Of a stretch of DNA of 64,000 nt, positions 51,181 through 60,106 are shown one piece after another. Each line of letters starts with the position of its first letter. Positions within the stretch are counted from its first letter, which is position 1. The notes beneath the pieces are model-generated. The model saw only the letters and a program-made list of their open reading frames with translations. It searched no databases and was not told the origin of the DNA. A program made the translations under genes and the position numbers. Origin of the DNA: Flavobacterium sp. N502536 (GTDB taxonomy: Bacteria > Bacteroidota > Bacteroidia > Flavobacteriales > Flavobacteriaceae); the NCBI RefSeq assembly GCF_025947345.1, contig NZ_CP110011.1:3100001-3164000 (forward strand), written 5' to 3'.

Positions 51181-52686
51181 TTAAAAGTATATTTTTTTCT
51201 TTGATTTTTTACTGGTAAAATAAAGACCTGTATAAGTAATCAGAGCATTTACAATTATTAATTCATTGTCAAAAACATAACCCAAAAGGGCTTCGGAATT
51301 TTCGCTTAATAAATACGTCAGCAGAGGAGCCAAAATGCAAAACCAGGGCACCAGTTTGTCTTTTACAATTCTGTTTTTCTGCAATAATCCAAAAGCGTAT
51401 AAACCTAACAACGGTCCATAAGTATAAGAGGCGGCCTTGAAAACCAGTGCAACAACAGAGCTGTCATTAAAAGAATTCAGAACAATAATCACCAGAAAGA
51501 AAAGAAAGGAAAAGGCAAGGTGTACCAAATGTCTTCGTTTTACATTTTTGGGATTTGAAATGTTTTCGGCTTTATCCATCCCCAGAAAATCAACACAAAA
51601 TGAAGTGGTGAGGGCTGTTAAGGCAGAATCGGTAGTCGCAAAAGTGGCCGCGATAATTCCTAACAGAAAGACCAATGCAGGAATAGTCGCTAAATGATTC
51701 AGCGCAATTTCCGGAAAAAGCAGGTCGGTTCTGGGTTTGTTGGTTACTAAATCCAGTGGCACGGAAATATTATTTTTTGCGGCATACATGTACAGTAAGG
51801 CACCCAGACTTAAAAAAAGAAGACTGATGGTGACAAAAATAACGGTAAAGGTGTACATGTTTTTTTGTGCTTCTCCGATGTTTTTACAACTGATGTTTTT
51901 TTGCATTAAATCCTGATCGAGTCCCACCATTGCAATCATTATAAACAATCCTCCCAGAAATTGCTTGGCAAAATGGAATTTATTGGTCAGGAAATCATCA
52001 AAGAAAAAGGTCTTGGAATAATTACTGTTTCGGATTGCTGAAACCGATTCGAAAATGGTTAAGTCTAAGCTGTTTAAAACAAAATAAATGGTAATAAAAA
52101 CAGAGGATACCAGAAAGAATGTCTGTAGGGTGTCCGTGATAATAATAGCTTTCAGACCGCTGCGGTAGGTGTAGAGAAAAACAAAGGTCAGACCTAAAAA
52201 TACGGTGAGTGGAAACGGAATGTGATAGTAGTCAAAAACATAGCGCTGTAGTACAAGTACCACCAAATAAAAGCGCAAAGCAGAACCAACGGTACGACTG
52301 ACCAGGAAAATAGAAGCAGCTGATTTGTAACTGTTTGCCCCCATTCTTTTTTCGATATAACTGTAAATCGAAGTAAGGTTCATTCTGTAATACAAAGGAA
52401 GGAGTACTTTTGCAATAATGATAAGCCCTACGGCTTGGCCTAATATAAATTGAAAGTATTTGAACTGTTCTCCGTTTGGTGATCCAACCTCACCGGGAAC
52501 CGAAATAAAAGTAAGTCCGGAAAGTGAAGTACCAATCATACCAAAAGCAACTAAATACCATTTGGAGTTTTTATTGGCTTTGAAAAACGAATCATTGTCC
52601 TGTCCTTTTTTGCTGATGATTTGTGAAATCAGCAGTAATATTCCAAAATATACAATGATAAAAATTAAGATGGTGCTTGAAGACAT
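51181..52686 (-). CDS. Sodium:solute symporter (SSS family), probable MurNAc or related sugar importer
   Basis: A 501-residue protein with about 13 membrane helices. SSS hallmarks: GTSLSGLTFISVPGEVGSPN, GLDQDLMQKNISCKNIGEAQ and DSALTALTTSFCVDFLGMDK. Such carriers take up sugars or amino acids with sodium. In Tannerella forsythia the MurNAc-salvage cluster pairs an SSS carrier (MurT) with MurQ; here the carrier lies between murQ and anmK, so MurNAc or a derivative is the likely cargo. That assignment is inference from context. Confidence 0.87.
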   Translation of the reverse strand: MSSSTILIFIIVYFGILLLISQIISKKGQDNDSFFKANKNSKWYLVAFGMIGTSLSGLTFISVPGEVGSPNGEQFKYFQFILGQAVGLIIIAKVLLPLYYRMNLTSIYSYIEKRMGANSYKSAASIFLVSRTVGSALRFYLVVLVLQRYVFDYYHIPFPLTVFLGLTFVFLYTYRSGLKAIIITDTLQTFFLVSSVFITIYFVLNSLDLTIFESVSAIRNSNYSKTFFFDDFLTNKFHFAKQFLGGLFIMIAMVGLDQDLMQKNISCKNIGEAQKNMYTFTVIFVTISLLFLSLGALLYMYAAKNNISVPLDLVTNKPRTDLLFPEIALNHLATIPALVFLLGIIAATFATTDSALTALTTSFCVDFLGMDKAENISNPKNVKRRHLVHLAFSFLFFLVIIVLNSFNDSSVVALVFKAASYTYGPLLGLYAFGLLQKNRIVKDKLVPWFCILAPLLTYLLSENSEALLGYVFDNELIIVNALITYTGLYFTSKKSKKKIYF

Positions 52687-52764
52687 TTTGGTTTTGGATT
52701 AGTGATGAGATTATTTTTTGAAGTTGTATGATGTGCCTAGTAAAAGGTCAATTAAACACAATAG

Positions 52765-52866
52765 TGTCATTTCGACGAAGGAGAAATCACACTAGTAATT
52801 CGACAAAGTTTGGCGACTTTCTATGCGGAGTTTCGTGTGTGATTTCTCCCTTCGGTCGAAATGACA
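52765..52866. repeat. Imperfect palindromic repeat between murQ and the symporter gene
   Basis: Arms 52765-52792 (start TGTCATTTCGACGAAGGAG) and 52837-52866 (end GGTCGAAATGACA) are complementary over most of their length, with one extra base. Such TCATTTCGACGAAGG elements recur between genes in Flavobacterium, as I recall; copy number here is one. Confidence 0.75.
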
Positions 52867-52907
52867 GTTACTCTGCGGGAAATTGATTCATCATAGTATT
52901 ACGGAGT

Positions 52908-53729
52908 TTATTTCTTAGTGTTATTTGCTTGCAAAACGGCCCTCACGCTTTTGTGTTTCTCCAGCAACTCAGCAGCCGGATCGTGCTCGATATGAAGTTC
53001 TTCCATGATCATTTTAATGGCTCTTTTTACCAGTTTTTCGTTAGACAATTGCATGTCTACCATTTTGTTGCCTTTGATTCTTCCCAGTTTGATCATAACC
53101 GAGGTTGAGATCATGTTTAAAGTTAGCTTTTGTGCTGTCCCGGCTTTCATGCGGGTACTTCCGGTTAAGAATTCCGGGCCTACAACTACTTCAATGGGAT
53201 AATCGGCTTCCTGGGCAATCAGTCCGTTGCTGATGCAGGAAATACTTCCGGTTTTGATATTGTTTTCTTTGGCTTTTTGGAGTCCGCCCAGTACGTAGGG
53301 AGTGTTTCCTGAAGCGGCGATACCAATAACAAAATCTAAACTCGAGATCTGATGTTGGGATAAATCTTTCCAGGCTTGTTCGGTATCGTCTTCGGCCTTT
53401 TCTACAGCTTTTCTAATGGCGGTATCCCCTCCTGCAATAATTCCGATAATCATATCATGGGATACTCCAAAAGTAGGAGGGCATTCAGAAGCATCCAGAA
53501 TCCCGATGCGTCCTGAAGTTCCGGCGCCAATGTAGAATAAACGTCCGCCCAATTGCATTTTTTTGACGATGGCTTTGACTAGTTTTTCAATTTTCGGAAT
53601 TTGTTTTTCAATAATATCAGGTACCTTTTTGTCTTCTGTATTCATATTGATGAGCAGTTCTTTGGTGCTCATCTTATCCAGATTTTTATAAAGGGATTCT
53701 TGTTCGGTTTCTGGGTTTTTATTTTTCAT
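52908..53729 (-). CDS. murQ: N-acetylmuramic acid 6-phosphate etherase
   Basis: I chose the ATG at 53729 (MKNKNPETEQESLYKNLDKM); a TTG frame from 53783 adds 18 residues without family support. The SIS domain shows LGGRLFYIGAGTSGRIGILD, the active-site Glu in DASECPPTFGV, AEDDTEQAWKDL, and IGIAASGNTPYVLGGLQ, with NMISTSVMIKLGRIKGN after. MurQ removes D-lactate from MurNAc-6-phosphate to yield GlcNAc-6-phosphate. It is the first cytoplasmic gene after the SusC/D pair. Confidence 0.96.
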   Translation of the reverse strand: MKNKNPETEQESLYKNLDKMSTKELLINMNTEDKKVPDIIEKQIPKIEKLVKAIVKKMQLGGRLFYIGAGTSGRIGILDASECPPTFGVSHDMIIGIIAGGDTAIRKAVEKAEDDTEQAWKDLSQHQISSLDFVIGIAASGNTPYVLGGLQKAKENNIKTGSISCISNGLIAQEADYPIEVVVGPEFLTGSTRMKAGTAQKLTLNMISTSVMIKLGRIKGNKMVDMQLSNEKLVKRAIKMIMEELHIEHDPAAELLEKHKSVRAVLQANNTKK

Positions 53730-53802
53730 AATACATGCTGTAGTATTGTTTAATCTTTTAGCTGTTTGTTGTTTGGGAATCAAAAATCAACAATTAAAGA
53801 AT

Positions 53803-53940
53803 GTCAGTCTTCGACTTCGCTCAGACTGACAAATCGTATTTATTATAAATTGAGTTTAGATTTTATAAATCAAAAAATAATAATCAGAGAATGTCAGTCT
53901 AATCAAAGTCAAAATTGTCAGTCTGAGCAAAGTCGAAGAC
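53803..53940. repeat. Paired inverted copies of a short intergenic repeat
   Basis: GTCTTCGACTTCGCTCAGAC near 53808 and its near-inverse GTCTGAGCAAAGTCGAAGAC near 53921 flank about 90 bases. GTCAGTCT is also repeated at 53803 and 53893. The gap between murQ and susD holds no gene. Confidence 0.7.
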
Positions 53941-53949
53941 CAACAATTT

Positions 53950-55226
53950 TTAAATAGCCGGATCAACAGGGGTGTTGGTATTGTTGTTTCTTTCAGAATC
54001 CGGATAAGGATACCAGTTACGGTTTCTTTCGGCACCGGTTGTTCCTGCTGCCGGACGGTCAAATCTTCTGCTGTCTTCCAGTTTTAGACTTGACATGTAC
54101 ATTTCGATACAACGGTTTCTGTAAATTTCAGTTAAAATAGCAGCTTTGGTTACAGCTCCCGCATAGGGCGGAAGGTTGGCGCCAATACCATAGGTATCTG
54201 CTCCGGTCGTTTTGGTTAAAACCTTATTTAACTCGATAAGTGCTTGCGGTAAATTGTCTTTTCGGGCATAACCTTCGGCTTTAATCAGCATCATTTCACC
54301 CGGTAAATACAATGGGATTGATTTGGTATCTGAATCAAAAAATCCTGTGGCAACCGTAGGATTTGACCCGGTTTGATGTAAAAATTAAGTCTTCCGTCAG
54401 CATTTGAAGGGGCTAAGGCAGCAGGTAATCCCAAGGTCAGATCAACGGGCTGAAAAACATTGTTGGTCGTGATCGAAATATAGGCAATCGGATTCGCACT
54501 AATCTGATCAAAGGCAAATACCGATTTTACAGAGAGATCAACCATGCCGGCGTAGGCAATGGCATTGTCGTAATCTCCGGCCATAAGATAGGTTCGGGCC
54601 AACAGGGCATAAACCGTATTTTTGTAATTAATACTGTTCACCAATCCCGTTACTCCGGTGGCTTTGTCTAATAAAGGCTCTGTTAGTTTTAAAATTTTTA
54701 TGGCTTCGGCCAATACATCGGCTCTGGAATCAAAAGTGGCATTTTTACCGGTTTTTAGCGGTACGCTTTGAAAATATTGTACCAGAGTTGTAAGCGCCAT
54801 TGCCTTAAAAATAGTGGCATGAACAAGAACACTGGCTTTCTCAGTGTCTGAAGTTAATACATTAATATTATCGATTACTTTTTGCGATTCAGATTTAATG
54901 ACAAGGCACTGTGACCATAAATTATTTACGACCTGATTTTTGGTCGAAAGTACACCGGCGCCTACAGAAAGTTCGCCTTCGTCGACATTTCCGGCGTTTA
55001 GAAGTCGCAGTTCTTTTGTGGTAAATCCGTTTCCGGTAATGGTATTGTAAACGGGGCTTGTTCGGTCAACGCTCCACAGCAGTTGTAATCCGTTGGCAGC
55101 ACCAATAATTCCCTCTCGGGTTCCAATAACTAACTCCTGAGACGGTTTGGTTGGGTCTAAATAATCTTCATTACAGCTCGTTAAAAGTAATGTTAGAGCT
55201 ACTATAGGGATGAATATTTTTTTCAT
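53950..55226 (-). pseudogene. SusD/RagB-family outer-membrane lipoprotein, frameshifted
   Basis: The gene starts at 55226 with a lipoprotein signal (MKKIFIPIVALTLLLTSC) and SusD-type helices. The first frame ends at 54291 after an unnatural tail following NFYIK. One base later in register the family resumes: TGSNPTVATGFFDSD, then PLYLPGEMMLIKAEGYARKD to the stop at 53950. A missing A in the A-run at 54372-54374 (complement T) explains the break. It is either a recent mutation or a sequencing error in a homopolymer. SusD binds the ligand at the mouth of the SusC channel encoded 15 bases upstream. If the frameshift is real, uptake through this pair would be impaired. Confidence 0.9.
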
Positions 55227-55241
55227 GATGTTTTGATTTGA

Positions 55242-58200
55242 TTAAAATTGAACTTTTACCGCCAAGGAGTAAGAACTTGGAATTGGCACTGTTCCAAAAT
55301 TGTATTTCGCAACCGAAGACTGTCCGCCCGAGTTGGTTTCAGGATCGAAACTGGTAAAGTTATCCCATGAAATCAGGTTTCTTCCACTGGCAGTAACGGT
55401 TAAATCGTCAAAGAATTTGTTTAGTTTTCCGAAAGAATAATTGAGCGAAACTTCTCTTAATTTCAGGTAACTTCCGTCTACCACTCTAAATTCTTCCACG
55501 TTATAAACCGACCAGATGTACCCACGCGGTAACTCACCATTAAGTTCCTGAGTAACCAGTTTGCCTGATCCCACACCCTGTCTGGTTCTGTAATCGGCAT
55601 CAAAAACATCTACGCCCTGAACACCGTCAAACAATATTGAAAGACCAAATTTTTTGTAATTCAGATTCGCTCCGAATGCGATGATATAATCCGGATTTGG
55701 ATTACCGATTTGTTTGTTCAAAATAGTTCCTGTCGGCTGTCCTGAAGCATCTCTTTGTGGAGCTCCGGTATTTACATCTCCTTTTTCGGTTTGCGGATAT
55801 CCGCCAGGAGTCAGCAATAAACTTCCGTCGGCATTTCGGGCAAAATAAGTCCCGTAGAAAATCCCGATTGGTTTGTTCATTTCAACAAAAACAGGTGCTC
55901 CGGCCAGGTTACTGTCCAGTTTGAAACGGGTTTGCGGTAGGCCTGTTACTTTGTTTCGGTTGCTGCTGTAGTTTACAAATACATCAAGATGAAGGTTTTC
56001 TTTTTTGATCAGATCGTATTTCAAATTGATTTCGAACCCTTTGTTGTTCATTTTTCCGATATTTTTAATCGTATTGGTAGCGCCTTCAGAAGCAGCCAAT
56101 TGAACCGGCAATAACAAATCGTCAATATCAGCATTGTAGTAACTGAAAGACAAATTCAGACGGTCTTTGATAAAACCAAAATCACCTCCAATTTCATAGG
56201 TAACACTTTGTTCCGGTCTTAAATCTAAATTTCCCTGTTTGAAACCTTCAATGGTAAAAGTACTGTTTCCTAAAAGTGTTCCGGTAGAATAATTGGTGAA
56301 ACGCGCATAAGGTTTAATCGCAGTTAAACTTCCTGATTTTCCCCATGAAGCTCTAAAACGTACGGAACTTACAGCATCGCGAATGTTTTCCATGAATTTT
56401 TCATCTGAAAATACATAACTCACACTCGCTTTTGGATAAAACTGAGAACGGTTGGCACTCGAAAAAATAGTCGAAGCATCCTGTCTTCCGGCAATTGTCA
56501 GGTACAATTTGTCTTTGTAACCAACAGTTTCCTGCAGGTAATAGCCCCATAAATTATATTTGGACTGGCTGGAACTTGGCGAACCCGGAATCAAAGTATT
56601 AAAAGCATTTATGGTTTCGATAAATGGTTTTAAGTTACGGCCTTCAACTGCTGCAAAATTATCACGGTAGGTTTGTAGGTTGTAACCTCCGTAAGTAGTA
56701 GCTTTCCATTTGTCGTTAATGTTCCAAAGGTATCTTAAGTTCAAATCGTTATTGAATTGTACGACTCTGTTGGTCGCTTCAGAAACGTAACCGTCATTGT
56801 AATACGCTGGATTCACCACATACGGATATCTCGGAATGAAAACATTTCCTCTTTGATTGTAGTTGTCGATACCAAAAATCAAATCGGCATTGAAATTTTT
56901 AAACGGCGTATAGTTTAATTGTAAATCTGAAATAATACGGTCTGTATTTTGCTTGATTTTGAAAGTTTCGATGATCGAAAGCGGATTCACCCTGTTGGGA
57001 TCAACAGCCAGCAGATTGCCGTTTACGTCTCTTTGATTGATGTCGTAGATATTATTGGTGATATTGATCGCGTTAATCGGACTCCAGAAAACATTCCCGT
57101 CCGGTTTTTCATTCGAACTCGAGTTGATGTAATTTAATCCCACTGTAGCAGATAGCTTTGAATTGAAGTCATGTTTCAATCTTACTTTGGCTCCGGCTCT
57201 TTTAAAATCGGTATTTTTTATAATTCCTTCGTTTACCAGATAACCTAGAGAAGCAAAATATTTGGTTTTCTCGTCTCCTCCTTGCAGTGAGAAATAAGTA
57301 TCGGTTCCAACACCGGTATTGAAAATGTCATCCTGATAGTCGTAGCGTTGTACGTTAGTCGTTCTGGTTTCAAGGTTTCTGCCTAAAACGCTAACTGTAG
57401 TTGGACTAGCCGGATTACCCTGAATAGGGAACAGTGCCGGAGAAGTGCTTACAAACTGCTTGTCAGACATATTCATATCCAGTTTTTTACGAATTTGGTT
57501 TGACGTTACGCTGGTTGAAAATGTATATCTGGTTTCGCCTGCTACTCCTTTTTTAGTGGTAATCAAAACTACACCATTGGCTGCTCTTGATCCGTAGATG
57601 GCGGCTGCAGCACCTCCGTTTAACACTTCGACACTTTGAATGTCGTTAGGGTTAATGTCTGAAGATCTGTTCTGACCAATTTGCATGTTGGAGTTTCCGG
57701 TCGTTACATTTAAGTTGGTTACATTGGTAGTTGCATTGTTTAAAACCACACCGTCAATAACATATAAAGGATCTGAAGAACCTAGTATAGAAGAAGTTCC
57801 TCTAAGCTTGATGCTGAAACCTCCTGCCGGATCACCCGAGTTTTGAGAAACCTGAGCTCCCGCAATTTTCCCCTGCAAAGCCGTTGAAAGCCCTCCGGGT
57901 TGTGCTTTAACCAAATCTTCTCCTTTTAAACTGGTTACGGCATTTCCGAGCTCTTTACGGGTAGCGCGTACGGTGGAACCCAGTACAACCACTTCAGAAA
58001 GAGCGTTTGTTTCTTCGGACATTTTTAGGTTGATGGTGGTGGTGTTTGCTGAGATTTTAATTTTCTTCGAAGCAAATCCTACAAAACTAAAAACGAGCGT
58101 TTCGTTTTCTTTTGCAGTGATGCTGAATTTTCCGTCTAAATCAGTTGTAGTGCTTTTTGAAGTACCTTCAATCAAAACAGATACTCCTGGTAAAGAAAGT

Positions 58201-58304
58201 CCGTCGGTAGTACTGGTAATGGTACCGGTTACGGTTTTTGACTGCGCAAAAATGGGCTGCGCAAACAAAATAATTCCAAATAGAATAAATAACAGTTTTT
58301 TCAT
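55242..58304 (-). CDS. SusC/RagA-family TonB-linked outer-membrane importer
   Basis: A 1020-residue SusC homologue: signal peptide, CarboxypepD_reg-like domain (TVTGTITSTTDGLSLPGVSV), then the SusC plug signature GNAVTSLKGEDLVKAQPGG and SDPLYVIDGVVLNN, with DIQSVEVLNGGAAAAIYGSR. The beta-barrel ends PSSYSLAVKVQF. With SusD it imports large ligands into the periplasm. The downstream order (SusD, MurQ, symporter, AnmK, GHL10, AmpG, NagZ) points to a peptidoglycan-derived ligand. Its upstream region carries two copies of a 14-bp palindrome shared with the divergent deoR-type gene. Confidence 0.94.
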   Translation of the reverse strand: MKKLLFILFGIILFAQPIFAQSKTVTGTITSTTDGLSLPGVSVLIEGTSKSTTTDLDGKFSITAKENETLVFSFVGFASKKIKISANTTTINLKMSEETNALSEVVVLGSTVRATRKELGNAVTSLKGEDLVKAQPGGLSTALQGKIAGAQVSQNSGDPAGGFSIKLRGTSSILGSSDPLYVIDGVVLNNATTNVTNLNVTTGNSNMQIGQNRSSDINPNDIQSVEVLNGGAAAAIYGSRAANGVVLITTKKGVAGETRYTFSTSVTSNQIRKKLDMNMSDKQFVSTSPALFPIQGNPASPTTVSVLGRNLETRTTNVQRYDYQDDIFNTGVGTDTYFSLQGGDEKTKYFASLGYLVNEGIIKNTDFKRAGAKVRLKHDFNSKLSATVGLNYINSSSNEKPDGNVFWSPINAINITNNIYDINQRDVNGNLLAVDPNRVNPLSIIETFKIKQNTDRIISDLQLNYTPFKNFNADLIFGIDNYNQRGNVFIPRYPYVVNPAYYNDGYVSEATNRVVQFNNDLNLRYLWNINDKWKATTYGGYNLQTYRDNFAAVEGRNLKPFIETINAFNTLIPGSPSSSQSKYNLWGYYLQETVGYKDKLYLTIAGRQDASTIFSSANRSQFYPKASVSYVFSDEKFMENIRDAVSSVRFRASWGKSGSLTAIKPYARFTNYSTGTLLGNSTFTIEGFKQGNLDLRPEQSVTYEIGGDFGFIKDRLNLSFSYYNADIDDLLLPVQLAASEGATNTIKNIGKMNNKGFEINLKYDLIKKENLHLDVFVNYSSNRNKVTGLPQTRFKLDSNLAGAPVFVEMNKPIGIFYGTYFARNADGSLLLTPGGYPQTEKGDVNTGAPQRDASGQPTGTILNKQIGNPNPDYIIAFGANLNYKKFGLSILFDGVQGVDVFDADYRTRQGVGSGKLVTQELNGELPRGYIWSVYNVEEFRVVDGSYLKLREVSLNYSFGKLNKFFDDLTVTASGRNLISWDNFTSFDPETNSGGQSSVAKYNFGTVPIPSSYSLAVKVQF

Positions 58305-58359
58305 TTTTAAAATATTTGTTTGGTTAGAGATTCTAAATATAGGAATTAATTTTAATAAA

Positions 58360-58496
58360 TGCGATTTAATGCAAGCTTTTTATGAAAATTGTTATAAAAT
58401 GCATAATAATGCAGTTTTTGTTTTAATTTTTAGTGTTTTTAGGCTTGTGTAAGATAATTTGTAAATTATAGCAGGTAAATAGTGCATAATAACGCA
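58360..58496. promoter_or_regulatory. Three 14-bp palindromic operators in the susC-deoR intergenic region
   Basis: The sites are TGCGATTTAATGCA (58360-58373), TGCATAATAATGCA (58400-58413) and TGCATAATAACGCA (58483-58496). All fit TGCR-N6-YGCA. Two lie on the susC side and one overlaps the promoter region of the regulator. Three near-identical sites between a regulator and its divergent target are strong evidence for a binding site of the DeoR-type protein. Confidence 0.8.
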
Positions 58497-58504
58497 TTAT
58501 AATT

Positions 58505-58512
58505 TATATTTG
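58505..58512 (+). promoter_or_regulatory. Promoter -7 element of the DeoR-type gene
   Basis: TATATTTG matches the Bacteroidota -7 consensus TAnnTTTG. It lies 16 bases before the ATG and 9 bases after the third operator, so regulator binding there would overlap polymerase. Confidence 0.65.
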
Positions 58513-58527
58513 TTCAAAAAAGTTAAA

Positions 58528-59277
58528 ATGCTTAAGAAAGAAAGACATCAGTTTATCATGGATAAATTTAAGGATGTCGAAAAAATACATACGATCGATC
58601 TTGCCGCAGAGCTCAGCATCTCTGAGGATACCATACGCAGAGATTTTAATGAGTTGCACAACAAAGGCCTGATCAATAAGGTATATGGAGCTGCTTTTCC
58701 GGTAAAGGAGAAATCCAATAATGTATTTGATATTACCATTATCAATGAAGACAAAAAGATTGTAGTGGGACAAAAAGCCTTATCGTTTTTAAATGAAGGT
58801 CAGGTGATTATCATGACAGGAGGAACCACCAATTTGTCTTTTTGCAAACTCATTCCAATCGATTTTTCGGCTACTATATATACGTACAGTCTACCCATCG
58901 CGATGCAGTTGTCGCAGCATCCCAATATTGAATTGATTTTTATTGGTGGAAAACTACAGAAAAAAGCTATGGTAACCGTGGGCATCGACGTAGTTCAGGT
59001 GTTGTCTAAAATCAGAGCCGATGTTTGTTTCTTAGGGGTAAGCAGCTTAGATGTCAATCAGGGACTTACCGAAATGGGCTACGAAGTTTCGATTATCAAA
59101 AAAGAAATGATCAATGCGTCAGACAAAGTAATTGTACTGGCTACCTCAGATAAAATAAATGGTAAAATGCCACATCAGGTTTGTGGTCTCGATAAAGTAG
59201 ATGCTATCGTTACTGAGCTGAATCCGAAGAGTGCTAAGATTAAAAGCTTCGTGGAAGCCGGGGCGAGGGTTGTGTAA
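58528..59277 (+). CDS. DeoR-family transcriptional regulator of the peptidoglycan-salvage cluster
   Basis: I chose the ATG at 58528 (MLKKERHQFIMDKFKDVEKI); an upstream TTG at 58510 adds six residues. The N-terminal winged helix reads HTIDLAAELSISEDTIRRDF and NELHNKGLINKVYGAA, the DeoR signature. The C-terminal ligand domain has TGGTTNLSFCKLIP, IFIGGKLQKKAMVTVGID, and ASDKVIVLATSDK. Such regulators usually bind a sugar phosphate. Divergent from the susC gene with three palindromic sites between, it probably represses that cluster until a MurNAc- or GlcNAc-phosphate appears. Confidence 0.92.
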   Translation: MLKKERHQFIMDKFKDVEKIHTIDLAAELSISEDTIRRDFNELHNKGLINKVYGAAFPVKEKSNNVFDITIINEDKKIVVGQKALSFLNEGQVIIMTGGTTNLSFCKLIPIDFSATIYTYSLPIAMQLSQHPNIELIFIGGKLQKKAMVTVGIDVVQVLSKIRADVCFLGVSSLDVNQGLTEMGYEVSIIKKEMINASDKVIVLATSDKINGKMPHQVCGLDKVDAIVTELNPKSAKIKSFVEAGARVV

Positions 59278-59418
59278 GTAAATTTGCGTTTTTGTGCGGG
59301 ATTTTTATTGAGTGGAGTGTTTTAGGTAAATGAATCCCTTCGTTGGTGCGGGCGCCCCGCTCACGTCTGTGAAAGAGGGTTGTGAATCCTATATCTTCAT
59401 TTTAATTTTGGGACAATT

Positions 59419-59943
59419 ATGATTGAAAAAATAGTAGCGGAGTATATCGGTTTTATAAGGACATTTGAAATTTTATTAAAAAAGAAATATAAACAGGATA
59501 TAAATCCATGTTCGTTTTCGAGTACTTTTTTTGAAAGAAAAGGTACGATCGAAGGAATTGAATATTGGTTTCATGGAAGTGGCTGTAAGGCTGAAAAAGA
59601 CGGTATTATCTATGATTATGATATTACTGTAAATGAAATTAAGTTTTCGCAATGGAAATTTTCAGAGTTTGTTAGAACGCATCCAGAGTATCAGAAACTA
59701 AATTATAGTGATGATTTTATCGAATATGAATTGTATCAGCTCATAAATAAAGGAATATTAGATTGGGAGATTATTAAGAATACGGAAAAACCTCCCTTTG
59801 GGTGTGTTTTTATGAGTTATAGAGTTCTTCAAGAATCACCTTTTCTATATAATATCAAAAGCCCTAGCCCTGATGGGAGGGAAAATCCTTTTGTGGCGGG
59901 GTTCGGCACAAAAGATTGGAAGGACAGCAGGATTAGCTTCTGA
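59419..59943 (+). CDS. Hypothetical protein, 174 residues (DUF6896-like)
   Basis: The protein begins MIEKIVAEYIGFIRTFEILL and has a central segment IEGIEYWFHGSGCKAEKDGI followed by YDYDITVNEIKFSQWKFSEF. The WFHGSGC and FSQWKF pattern resembles a family I recall as DUF6896, common in Bacteroidota and sometimes near toxin-immunity loci. There is no signal peptide. It stands alone between the DeoR regulator and the D-lactate dehydrogenase-like gene. Function unknown. Confidence 0.65.
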   Translation: MIEKIVAEYIGFIRTFEILLKKKYKQDINPCSFSSTFFERKGTIEGIEYWFHGSGCKAEKDGIIYDYDITVNEIKFSQWKFSEFVRTHPEYQKLNYSDDFIEYELYQLINKGILDWEIIKNTEKPPFGCVFMSYRVLQESPFLYNIKSPSPDGRENPFVAGFGTKDWKDSRISF

Positions 59944-60106
59944 TAAAAAATAAAATTTCAATAATTTAAATCCCAAATTCCAAATGAAAAAGGGAGAATC
60001 AAAGAAAAAAAAACTTAGAACCTTAGCTTCTCAGAAGCTTAGAACCTTTAAAAAAAACTATTTTTGTAATTCACTGAATCCGTTTTAGTTCATAAATCAA
60101 GTTATA

